The notes under the pieces are model-generated. The model did not search any database. It saw nothing but the letters and a program-made list of their open reading frames with translations, and was not told the origin of the DNA. This document shows, piece after piece, positions 25,817 through 33,918 of a stretch of DNA of 60,531 nucleotides; within the stretch, counting starts at the first letter, position 1, and every line of letters begins with the position of its first letter. The DNA comes from Aquidulcibacter sp. (GTDB taxonomy: Bacteria; Pseudomonadota; Alphaproteobacteria; Caulobacterales; Aquidulcibacteraceae), in NCBI RefSeq assembly GCF_020253525.1, contig NZ_JADCBK010000065.1, positions 1 to 60,531 on the forward strand. The letters run 5' to 3'. The position numbers and the translations under genes were made by a program.

Positions 25817-26338
25817 ATGGACGAGCAAAGCGATCTGGATCGCAAATCAGATTGGTATTTGGTCCATACACATTCTGGGAAAGAGAAGCTGGTTGTTGAC
25901 CATCTTGAGCGGCAAGGCTACCGCGTCTTTCTACCCCTACACATCAAGAAGATAAAGGTTGGACGGAAAAGCAAAGAGGTCACCGCGGCACTGTTCCCCG
26001 CGTATTTATTCGTCAGCTTTGACCGAGCCACACAGAATTGGCGGCCAATTAACGGCACGTTTGGCGTGAAGCAGCTTGTTTGCTTCAACCAATGCCCAGC
26101 AAAAGTTCCGGGCGAGATCATGGCTGCTTTGTTTGCCCGCGTGGAAGGCGGCGGCTTGGTTCATCCCATGCCCATTCTCAGCACGGGGGATAGGGTTCGG
26201 ATCGCGGATGGTCCCTTTGCGGGACAGATTGCAAAGATTGAGGCATTGCCAAGCCGAGAACGGGCGCGACTGCTCCTCGACATCATGAGCCAGTGGGTTC
26301 CTATTGAAATCGATCAAGCCTCTTTGGAATTAGCCTGA
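25817..26338 (+). CDS. NusG/RfaH-like transcription antitermination factor
   Basis: A 173-residue protein with an N-terminal NGN domain (WYLVHTHSGKEKLVVDHLERQG; FPAYLFVSFD) and a C-terminal KOW-like segment (TGDRVRIADGPFAGQIAKIEAL, about 118-140). NusG paralogues of this size sit at the head of capsule/exopolysaccharide operons. They ride on RNA polymerase, recruited at an ops-type pause element, to read through long operons. Here the gene follows the export operon and precedes a leader with an ops-like motif and a run of about 20 genes, which fits that role. ATG at 25817 with GGAG is preferred over GTG at 25802. Confidence 0.85.
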   Translation: MDEQSDLDRKSDWYLVHTHSGKEKLVVDHLERQGYRVFLPLHIKKIKVGRKSKEVTAALFPAYLFVSFDRATQNWRPINGTFGVKQLVCFNQCPAKVPGEIMAALFARVEGGGLVHPMPILSTGDRVRIADGPFAGQIAKIEALPSRERARLLLDIMSQWVPIEIDQASLELA

Positions 26339-26584
26339 TAAGTTTCCGTATTGCTCAAATCTTGGTCACATAAAGTCGGTAATCGGGGCACGTGGCATCC
26401 AGCTCGTTGTTGGCACTGTCTTTGCTGTTCAAAGGCCCGATCGGCGTATGTCTAAAAATACTACATATCTGTCGGATATGAACTAGAAGCTCGCTAATCA
26501 GGTGGTGGGCAAGCAAAGCGAAAGACAAAACATTCAGAAGTAATTCTGTCTGTCATGGTTTTGACCTGATCACGATTTGAACAC

Positions 26585-26604
26585 CCGGACCTTGTAAGGC
26601 CCGG
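26585..26604 (+). other. Hairpin immediately upstream of ops-like motif
   Basis: CCGGACCTTGTAAGGCCCGG folds into a stem of four plus three or four pairs with one A-C mismatch and a small loop. It is followed by the GCGGTAG motif rather than a T-run. A paused polymerase would expose the motif just after this hairpin forms. Confidence 0.5.
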
Positions 26605-26617
26605 TGCGGTAGCCATT
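26604..26617 (+). promoter_or_regulatory. ops-like polymerase-pausing element
   Basis: GTGCGGTAGCCATT contains GCGGTAGC, the core of the E. coli ops element (consensus GGCGGTAG, two or three bases, T) that recruits RfaH. It lies about 105 nt upstream of the first gene of the operon and 265 nt downstream of the antiterminator gene. The match is short, so the call depends on the neighbouring NusG paralogue. Confidence 0.5.
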
Positions 26618-26721
26618 GAAGCCTGGTTGATTGCCTCACTCACTTATTGGCTAGGACTTGTGGTTAGTTCGAGATCGCCAAAGCAACTCATCGGCAAAAC
26701 ACTTGGAAGCGAAACAACCTC

Positions 26722-27576
26722 ATGAAAAATGACCTCGAGCGCGTTATCAATTTTGTCAACGGTCACCCATTGACTAAAGACGACGTATTTTCTGCGCTAT
26801 ATCGCTTTCTTTCTTGGCAGGTTGTATCCCGGTTGCGGACCGAAATTGAATGGAATTGGATCGGCGGCTCCAAACTTGTTGTCCGGAAGGGGATGACCGG
26901 CGCAACCGGAAACATCTATGCCGGCCTTCATGAATTTGCAGACATGGCTTTCTTGTTACACTTCTTAAGACCAGACGATCTCTTCGTGGATGTCGGAGCC
27001 AATATAGGAAGCTACACGGTTCTGGCTTCGCGTGTAGTAGGTGCCCGGGCCATATCGGTCGAACCAGATCCCAAAACTATGGAGTATCTCAAAAAAAACA
27101 TCGAAGTAAATCAAATCGCATGTAAGGTGCAGACTGAAGAAGTTGCTATCGGTGCCAGCCATGGAATGGTTCAATTCACCGTTGGTCAGGACACTACAAA
27201 CCAAGTTACAAATGACCCAAGCGCCTTAACGCGGTCAGTCAAGCTAACGTCTCTTGACATCTTACTAGGCAACGAGGTGCCAGTCTTCATTAAACTGGAT
27301 GTTGAGGGATACGAGCCAGAAGCTTTTGCCGGTGCAAATGAGACGCTTGGGAAAGTCAACTTGAAGGCCATTGCTACCGAATGCGACGATCCGGCCATTG
27401 CCGAGCTTCTTGTTCGACACGACTTCACACGCGTTTGGTACGATCCTTTTCAGCGCAACCTTCATCTTGAACCGTTTGGCAGACATTCAAACGCACTTTT
27501 TGTGCGAGATTTCGACTTTTGTGACACACGGATCAAGACCGCGAAGCGGTTTAATGTCCTAAACAAAGAAGTTTAG
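26722..27576 (+). CDS. FkbM-family SAM-dependent methyltransferase
   Basis: A 284-residue soluble protein. DVGANIGSYT (about 89-98) is the SAM-binding motif I, and SVEPDPKTMEYLKKNI and IKLDVEGYEPEA are the family's following blocks. FkbM-type enzymes O-methylate sugars, or other small molecules, in polysaccharide and secondary-metabolite clusters. As first gene of the assembly operon it probably methylates a sugar of the repeat unit. The ATG start has only a distant GGAAG. Downstream asnB-type gene begins 26 bp later. Confidence 0.85.
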   Translation: MKNDLERVINFVNGHPLTKDDVFSALYRFLSWQVVSRLRTEIEWNWIGGSKLVVRKGMTGATGNIYAGLHEFADMAFLLHFLRPDDLFVDVGANIGSYTVLASRVVGARAISVEPDPKTMEYLKKNIEVNQIACKVQTEEVAIGASHGMVQFTVGQDTTNQVTNDPSALTRSVKLTSLDILLGNEVPVFIKLDVEGYEPEAFAGANETLGKVNLKAIATECDDPAIAELLVRHDFTRVWYDPFQRNLHLEPFGRHSNALFVRDFDFCDTRIKTAKRFNVLNKEV

Positions 27577-27602
27577 TTGTCGGTCCGATTAGGAATACAC
27601 TT

Positions 27603-29465
27603 ATGTGCGGCATTAATGGCATCTTCGCCTATCACGCGTCTGCTTCGCCTCCGACCGAGGCGGAATTGGTTGCGACGCGTGACCATATGTTCCGCCGCGG
27701 ACCTGATGGCGTAGGGGCCTGGTGGAGTAACGACCACCGCATCGGCTTTGGTCATAGGCGGTTATCAATCATTGACCTTTCGGAGCGTGCCAATCAACCT
27801 ATGACGGATGGTTCGGGTCGTTACACCATCGTCTTCAATGGCGAGATTTACAATTACCCCGAACTGAGGCGTGACCTCGAGGCAAAGGGCTGCGTGTTCC
27901 GCACAACGTCGGACACCGAAGCACTCTTGCACCTCTACGCCCTCGAAGGTGAAGCTATGGTAGGCCGCCTTCGGGGTATGTTTGCTATCGGAATTTGGGA
28001 CAGAGATGCCCGCAGCTTGTTTTTGGCCCGCGACCCCTACGGCATAAAGCCACTCTATATTGCCGATGATGGTTGGACGGTGCGCTTTGCCAGTCAAGTT
28101 AAAGCCCTTTTAGCAGGCGGTCACGTTAGCCGAGAACCAGAGCCAGCTGGGATTGTTGGTTTCTATTTGTGGGGCAGCGTACCCGAGCCCTTCACCTGCT
28201 ATCGCGACATTCGCCAATTGCCCGCTGGCCACACACAACTGATCGATGGATCGGGCGTGCATGCGCCAAAGCCTTATGCATCAATCGCCGCTATCCTAGC
28301 TCAGTCGACAACTCGCTCCTTCTCGCCCTCTGAAATTGAAGCCCGCATCCAATCAGCTGCTCTCGACAGTGTGCGCGCGCACTTATTGGCCGATGTTGAG
28401 GTTGGAGTCTTTCTTTCTGCAGGGATCGATTCCGGTGCCTTACTGGGACTAATGCGTGATGCCGGTCAGGAAAAAATCCGGGCAATTACACTCGCCTTTT
28501 CCGAGTTTGTCGGCACGACCGAAGATGAAACACCGTTGGCTCGCCAAGTCGCAAATCTTTATCAGGCAGAGCATGTCGTTCGCACGGTCGATGAAGCGGA
28601 ATTTAAGCACGACTTGCCTGAGATTCTGGAGACCATGGATCAGCCATCGATTGATGGAATCAATACTTGGTTCGTTTCGAAAGCAGCCAAAGAGGCGGGC
28701 CTCAAAGTTGCTTTGTCAGGTTTGGGCGGAGATGAACTCTTGGCAGGCTATCCAAGCTTCCGTGAATTACCTAAGTGGGTCAAGTATTTATCTCTCCCGT
28801 CGGCCATCCCCGGGGTTGGTGCGTTGGGACGCGCAGCCTTTAGTTTGTTTAAACAAGCTGGCCTTTCGCCTAAACTGGCCGGCCTTTTGACCTATGGTGG
28901 CACTTACCCTGGTGCCTATTTGTTGCGTCGCGGTCTGTTCCTGCCTTTTGAACTCAAGACGATCTTGGATGGTGACCTTCTATCGGAGGGCCTGCGCCGT
29001 TTGAATCCTCTCGGACGTGTCGGTGAGAGCTGCACCCCTGACCCTAGATCCGCTATGGGACGAGTCAGTGCTTTGGAATCCTGCAACTACATGCGCAATC
29101 AATTGCTGCGTGATTCCGACTGGGCAGGCATGGCACAAAGTTTGGAGATTCGAACCCCCCTCGTGGATCGTGTTTTGCTTGAAGAAGTAGCCCCAACTTT
29201 AAGATCTTTTGGCCCAGGCTTTGGCAAGCAGGCCCTCGCAAAGGCCGCTAGCATCCCCTTGCCAGACAGCATTACACAGCGCGCAAAAACAGGCTTTGGC
29301 GTCCCAACCGGTCGATGGATCGCCAATCAGCAAGGGTCGAACATAAGTTCAAAAGGCGAGGCCTCTCGTGCTTGGGCCCTCGGGATTTTGGATTTGGAAG
29401 TTGGAGAAGCTAACCACGCGCACGGGTTTGGCGAGACTTTGGCTTCGGCTGGGCAAAGAACGTAA
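27603..29465 (+). CDS. Asparagine-synthase-family glutamine amidotransferase (AsnB-like)
   Basis: A 620-residue cytosolic enzyme. The mature N-terminus MCGINGIF supplies Cys2, the class II glutaminase nucleophile, and RGPDGVG and FNGEIYNY complete that domain (1 to about 200). The synthetase domain has a PP-loop variant SAGIDS (near residue 273) and the block SGLGGDELLAGYPSF. In polysaccharide clusters such enzymes often amidate uronic acids rather than make free asparagine, and the location suggests that here. Contrast the lasso cyclase at 53.4 kb, which has lost Cys2. ATG with AGGAA upstream. Confidence 0.87.
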   Translation: MCGINGIFAYHASASPPTEAELVATRDHMFRRGPDGVGAWWSNDHRIGFGHRRLSIIDLSERANQPMTDGSGRYTIVFNGEIYNYPELRRDLEAKGCVFRTTSDTEALLHLYALEGEAMVGRLRGMFAIGIWDRDARSLFLARDPYGIKPLYIADDGWTVRFASQVKALLAGGHVSREPEPAGIVGFYLWGSVPEPFTCYRDIRQLPAGHTQLIDGSGVHAPKPYASIAAILAQSTTRSFSPSEIEARIQSAALDSVRAHLLADVEVGVFLSAGIDSGALLGLMRDAGQEKIRAITLAFSEFVGTTEDETPLARQVANLYQAEHVVRTVDEAEFKHDLPEILETMDQPSIDGINTWFVSKAAKEAGLKVALSGLGGDELLAGYPSFRELPKWVKYLSLPSAIPGVGALGRAAFSLFKQAGLSPKLAGLLTYGGTYPGAYLLRRGLFLPFELKTILDGDLLSEGLRRLNPLGRVGESCTPDPRSAMGRVSALESCNYMRNQLLRDSDWAGMAQSLEIRTPLVDRVLLEEVAPTLRSFGPGFGKQALAKAASIPLPDSITQRAKTGFGVPTGRWIANQQGSNISSKGEASRAWALGILDLEVGEANHAHGFGETLASAGQRT

Positions 29466-29466
29466 C

Positions 29467-30552
29467 ATGCGTATTCTTGCTCTTGTAACTGAATCCTATG
29501 GCGGCCGAGGCGGGATTGCATGTGCCGCCCGAGATTTCCTAGATGCCTTGGCTCGTGACACCAGGGTGGAGGTAATTGAGGTATTGCCTCGAAGTACTAG
29601 CGATCCTGTTTCAGAGTTGCCACCAAAAATTCGTCAGTTACCCGCAGTCAGGAGCCGCCTTGGCTATAGCCTCAAAAGCTTGGTCGCCCTTATCCAGTCA
29701 TGGGATGTTATCTTCTGCAATCATGTCTACATGGCTCCACTCGGTGCTCTTATTGCGCGCCTTTCCGGTGCCAAGTTGGTGATTCAGGTCCATGGCATTG
29801 AAGTCTGGGGTCGGATCGGTGGCTTACGTCGCGCTGCGCTTGAGGCTGCGGATTGGATTGTAAGTGTCAGTCGAGACACCCGCTCCCGAATTCTGAGCGC
29901 GTGCGACGTCGCCCCGGAAACCATCCTCGTCATTCCCAATACGGTAAGTGGGGCTTTTGCTCCGGTCGATCGTAACGCGGCGCGCACGAAATTCAGGCTG
30001 ACCGAGAATCCGGTTCTATTAGCTGTGGGTCGGCTGAGCGACCAAGAGCAATACAAGGGCCACGACCGGGTAATTCGTGCCCTAAAGTCGCTTCTGGCGG
30101 GCCATCCCAATTTGCTCCTTTTGGTTGCAGGTGATGGGGATGATCGTGCACGGCTCGAAGCCTTGGCTGAACAAGAAGGCGTGAGTAGACATGTCCGTTT
30201 CCTTGGCCAAGTACCGCAACAAGATTTAAATGACCTCTACAATGCTGCTGACCTATTCACTTTGCCATCGACAGGCGAGGGCTTTGGAATCGTCTTTCTA
30301 GAAGCTATGGCAGCAGGTACACCAGCAGTTGGTTTGGCAGTTGCAGGTGCCAAAGACGCGCTAGCGGATGGCGATCTGGGATTTTGTGTTTCTGAAGACA
30401 AATTCTCCGAGGCTTTGGCTCCAATTTTGAGCCAAATCGAAGGGACATCTGAAGAAGACCGTCAAGGCTTAGCCAAAGAAGTACACCGCAGATTTGGCAA
30501 GCCTGCCTTTGAAACTTCGATCCATAATCTTTTGACCCGAATTGCCGCCTAG
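29467..30552 (+). CDS. Glycosyltransferase family 4 (GT-B)
   Basis: A 361-residue GT-B enzyme starting MRILALVTESYGGRGGIA, one base after the stop of the amidotransferase gene. The C-terminal nucleotide-sugar domain shows LLAVGRLSDQEQYKGHD and the EGFGIVFLEAM form of the EX7E motif (about residue 270), typical of retaining GT4. It adds a sugar from an activated donor to the lipid-linked repeat at the cytoplasmic face. Donor and acceptor unknown. A longer upstream frame overlaps the previous gene and is not used. Confidence 0.85.
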   Translation: MRILALVTESYGGRGGIACAARDFLDALARDTRVEVIEVLPRSTSDPVSELPPKIRQLPAVRSRLGYSLKSLVALIQSWDVIFCNHVYMAPLGALIARLSGAKLVIQVHGIEVWGRIGGLRRAALEAADWIVSVSRDTRSRILSACDVAPETILVIPNTVSGAFAPVDRNAARTKFRLTENPVLLAVGRLSDQEQYKGHDRVIRALKSLLAGHPNLLLLVAGDGDDRARLEALAEQEGVSRHVRFLGQVPQQDLNDLYNAADLFTLPSTGEGFGIVFLEAMAAGTPAVGLAVAGAKDALADGDLGFCVSEDKFSEALAPILSQIEGTSEEDRQGLAKEVHRRFGKPAFETSIHNLLTRIAA

Positions 30553-30564
30553 AGTTTGGAAAAC

Positions 30565-31443
30565 ATGACAGAACAGGTTTCCCCAGCAGCCCATGCAGAA
30601 GGCATCGCGACCGAAAAGTCGCAGCGCATTCTCATTCTTGAAGCCGGACGAACGGAACGGAACTACTGGTCCGATCTCTGGTCCTATCGCGAATTGTTCG
30701 CGATTTTGGCTTGGCGTGATGTTGCCGTTCAATACAAACAGACCGTTATCGGGGTTGCCTGGGCAGTCATTCGTCCATTGTTGACGATGATTATCTTTAC
30801 AGTTGTATTTGGCACGCTCGCCAAGCTCCCGAGCGAGGGAACGGCACCTTACCCCGTGATGGTCATGGCAGGCATGTTGCCGTGGTTCTTATTCTCAACG
30901 ATCCTCTCACAGGCTGCCAATAGCTTGGTCACCAATTCAAATTTGATTGGCAAAGTCTATTTCCCCAGACTGATCGTACCTACTGCGAGTTCGATCGTAG
31001 CGCTGGTCGACTTCGCAGTTACATTTGTATTGTTGCTTGGTCTTATGGTTTTATTGGGCTTCTTCCCAAGTTGGCAGATACTACTTTTGCCTTTGTTTAT
31101 CCTGCTGGCCGTATTGGCCGCACTTGGGCCCGCGCTTATTCTGGCGTCGCTTAATGTTCGCTATCGCGACTTTCGCTTCATCGTACCCTTTATTGTTCAG
31201 TTTGGAATGTACGTTTCCCCAGTTGGGTTTGCGTCGAGTGTAGTACCGGACAATCTCCGCCTAATCTATTCAATGAACCCTGTCGTTGGCGTAATCGATG
31301 GTTTCCGATGGTGCCTTCTCGGTGGGGAGGCTGAGATTTATTGGCCCGGCTTTGCTTTAAGCCTTATCGTCGTCGCTTTCTTCCTTTGGCTTGGAATTCG
31401 GACTTTCCGGGCGACCGAAAAAACCTTTGCGGATTTATTCTAA
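30565..31443 (+). CDS. wzm: Polysaccharide ABC exporter permease (Wzm-like, ABC-2 type)
   Basis: A 292-residue protein with about six transmembrane helices in the ABC-2 membrane domain. The N-terminal amphipathic region includes LFAILAWRDVAVQYKQT, followed by VIRPLLTMIIFTVVFGTLAKL and PYPVMVMAGMLPWFLF. With the adjacent ATPase it would export a lipid-linked polysaccharide across the inner membrane. The ATG at 30565 is chosen over a TTG at 30556. The stop overlaps the next gene's start as TAATG, so the two are coupled. Its presence beside Wzy-type proteins implies either a second glycan or mixed use. Confidence 0.9.
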   Translation: MTEQVSPAAHAEGIATEKSQRILILEAGRTERNYWSDLWSYRELFAILAWRDVAVQYKQTVIGVAWAVIRPLLTMIIFTVVFGTLAKLPSEGTAPYPVMVMAGMLPWFLFSTILSQAANSLVTNSNLIGKVYFPRLIVPTASSIVALVDFAVTFVLLLGLMVLLGFFPSWQILLLPLFILLAVLAALGPALILASLNVRYRDFRFIVPFIVQFGMYVSPVGFASSVVPDNLRLIYSMNPVVGVIDGFRWCLLGGEAEIYWPGFALSLIVVAFFLWLGIRTFRATEKTFADLF

Positions 31444-32675
31444 TGACATCTGATACTGTGATCCGCGCTGAAGGGCTCGGCAAAAAATACATCATCGGCC
31501 ATCAAACCGCTGATCGCTCAACGACATTTCGCGATGTGATTACCCAGAATGTTAAGAACTTTGTCCGGGGTGCGAAGGACATGGCGCAGGGTAAGGCAAT
31601 CGTTGCTGGCGACGAATTGGAGGAGTTTTGGGCGCTTAAAGACGTAAACTTCGAGATTAAGCGGGGCGACGTTGTTGGCATTATTGGGCGAAATGGCGCC
31701 GGTAAATCGACATTGTTGAAAGTGTTGTCGCGCATTACGGAACCAACAGAAGGCCGGGTGGAGATCAAAGGGCGGGTAGCCAGTCTTTTAGAGGTCGGAA
31801 CAGGATTCCATCCGGAGTTATCCGGGCGCGAAAACGTTTATCTCAATGGGGCGATCCTCGGCATGACCCGAGCTGAAATCAATCGAAAGTTCGACGAGAT
31901 CGTCGATTTCTCCGGCGTTGAAAAGTTCCTCGACACGCCAGTCAAGCGCTATTCTAGTGGCATGTATGTGCGCCTTGCCTTCGCAGTTGCAGCCCACTTG
32001 GAGCCAGAAATTCTTGTTGTTGATGAAGTTCTTGCTGTCGGCGATGCCGAGTTCCAAAAGAAATGTTTGGGAAAAATGCAAGATGTTGCGGGCCAAGGTC
32101 GCACTGTTCTCTTTGTGAGCCACAATATAGGTGCCATTAAATCACTATGTAAATCCGGGATCCTTATGCAAAATGGCTCTGCCGCCTTTATCGGACAGGT
32201 TCAGGATACGCTTGACTTTTACGGACGCCAATTGAATGCCTCAAGGCACGGCGGGAGCGACGGATCTGGTCTTCGGGTTGAAAGCATTACCCTAGATTAC
32301 AATGGCACTCCGGCTTTGGATATCAGAGTGGATGGGTTAAGTATCCCAACCGGTCGTTACGAGATACGTGCATTCCTAACCTCTGCCTCAGGTACAGCCG
32401 TTGGCGTTGGATCAGTTGGTGGATTTGGCAGCAAGGGACTGGAGATATCTGTTAAGAATCAGAGCCTAAACTTGTCCCTCCAACTTCCTAATCTTGCGCG
32501 GGATATATACTTAATCACGCTAGAATGGGTCGATGAAGCCACTCATAATGTCGTGGCCCGCCTCAATCTTGATGAAGTTGACTTCTTGCCACCGCCACTC
32601 ACCGGCGAAAACCATGCCCTAGACTCAAGTTGGGGTTCTGGCTTTGTTCGGCTTCCAATTAGTGTGTCCATGTGA
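31443..32675 (+). CDS. wzt: Polysaccharide ABC exporter ATPase with C-terminal glycan-binding domain (Wzt-like)
   Basis: A 410-residue protein. The ATPase part has Walker A GRNGAGKST (about 83-91), the signature YSSGMYVRLAFA (about 170) and Walker B ILVVDEVLAVGD (about 190). The extra C-terminal domain (about 265-405, beta-rich) corresponds to Wzt_C, which in O9a-type systems recognises a capped non-reducing end of the glycan. Partner of the permease just upstream, with a TAATG overlap. No polymer-capping methyltransferase/kinase is adjacent, though the FkbM enzyme could supply methylation. An upstream in-frame extension from 31341 is read-through of the permease region. Confidence 0.9.
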   Translation: MTSDTVIRAEGLGKKYIIGHQTADRSTTFRDVITQNVKNFVRGAKDMAQGKAIVAGDELEEFWALKDVNFEIKRGDVVGIIGRNGAGKSTLLKVLSRITEPTEGRVEIKGRVASLLEVGTGFHPELSGRENVYLNGAILGMTRAEINRKFDEIVDFSGVEKFLDTPVKRYSSGMYVRLAFAVAAHLEPEILVVDEVLAVGDAEFQKKCLGKMQDVAGQGRTVLFVSHNIGAIKSLCKSGILMQNGSAAFIGQVQDTLDFYGRQLNASRHGGSDGSGLRVESITLDYNGTPALDIRVDGLSIPTGRYEIRAFLTSASGTAVGVGSVGGFGSKGLEISVKNQSLNLSLQLPNLARDIYLITLEWVDEATHNVVARLNLDEVDFLPPPLTGENHALDSSWGSGFVRLPISVSM

Positions 32676-32754
32676 GTCAAAGACACACAAATGTTAACGA
32701 TCCGCTTAGTGCGGAATCTAAGTATTCCACGCGAATTCCTGATGGAAAACAAAT

Positions 32755-33833
32755 ATGAGAATTACTATCACTGGCCAGACGTACTTAGTAAATTGATAAC
32801 AAAGACGGTTACGACAACTTGGCGAACAAACCGTTCATGGGTTTGTACTCCTCAACACCGGTAATTTGTTGGCGATTCAGCTCCATCGTAACATAAACTG
32901 GATCAGACGAGCGCTTAAGCCAATTGACTTCGACACCGCCATTACAGTTGGATCTAGGCTTAGAAATGCCAAGTTGGTGCGCGCCCTTACCCGGGACTGT
33001 GAGAAGGAAACTACGTCAGCAAACCTAGATTTGGTTTTGCATGTTTTTGGGTCACCATTCCCATTTGAGCATGAGTCGACAATACCGTGCTTTCTCTATT
33101 TGGACTTCACCCAGCGGAATTCAGATCAAGAGTATCCACCTTGGGCAGCTTGCTCCTCAGATCAAGACAGAGAGCAGTTTATCAAAATGAGGACTACCGC
33201 CTTTCAGCAGGCCAAAAGCATTTTCGATATGGGCAAGAATTGCTCGGCAGTGCTTGAAAAAGACTATGAAATAGCTGCTGCTAAGATTTCTGTGGTCGGG
33301 AGTCCAGGGACGTGCCGCCCTGCCCCCAGCTTTCAACTAGACCTATCGGATATCAATTTAAGGCGCGTAGTCTTGTTCAATGGAACAGAGGTCCACCGAA
33401 AGGGGGCATCACTTTAGCCGCGTTCGAAGTAGTTCGAAAACGGCATCCACAACTTGAGCTTCTGGTCTTCGACTTGAGCGAAGGACCGACGCAAGAGAAC
33501 GTAAGATATCCGGGGACTGTGACATTCGAGCAAATAAAAAGTCTCTAACAGTCCAGTCGAATGGTGATCGCTCCGGCGATTTACGACCCTTTCCCAATTG
33601 TGGTCATTGAAGCTCTGGGTTTCGGTATACCTGCCGTTATCTCCCGCAAGTATGGTGTGGCTGGAGACCATGAGAACGAAGGCGCGTTGTTGATTACAGA
33701 TAATGCCCAAGAACTCGCCCACCAAATGATCTAAAGACTGGAGTCCGAGGCGCTTTGGGTTTCGATTTCGGATATGGCCATGCAACGTGTCGAGCAGGCC
33801 TATAGCCAAGAACCTTTCTCTCAAGCAATCTGA
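32755..33833 (+). pseudogene. Broken glycosyltransferase (GT-B type)
   Basis: The remains of a glycosyltransferase in the same orientation as its neighbours. It starts MRITITGQTYLVN at 32755, a typical GT opening, then meets TGA and TAA at 32794-32799. The frame continues to about 33400 (AITVGSR, FLYLDFTQRN, KISVVGSPG, VVLFNGTEVHRKG). It then shifts into another frame (GGITLAAFEVVRKRHPQL, LVFDLSEG) and hits TAA at 33546, continues with APAIYDPFPIVVIEALGFG (an EX7E-like block), then another TAA near 33732 and a final TGA at 33831. At least three stops and one frameshift make it non-functional. Confidence 0.85.
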
Positions 33834-33918
33834 AACGAGTTATCGCGATTCACGCCAGAAGCGATTTAATGGCCAGATTTTTGGGCAAGACCCACCTAAA
33901 TGAGGCAAAGGACTTAAC

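Larger units (their letters stand above)
26339..26721 (+). promoter_or_regulatory. 383-nt untranslated leader before the sugar-assembly operon
   Basis: There is no convincing ORF. This long leader separates the antiterminator gene from the FkbM methyltransferase that opens the glycosyltransferase run. It contains the hairpin and ops-like motif listed separately at about 26585-26617. Long untranslated leaders carrying such elements are typical of RfaH-type control. Confidence 0.55.

Noticed and set aside
24722-25828. Long open frames antisense and in other frames of the kinase gene, up to 349 codons
   Set aside because: Caused by the C-rich third positions of the real gene, which remove stops in other frames; their compositions are low-complexity.
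27603-29465. Second lasso cyclase candidate (AsnB-like)
   Set aside because: It retains Cys2 and the glutaminase blocks and sits in the sugar operon without precursor or RRE, so it is an amidotransferase.
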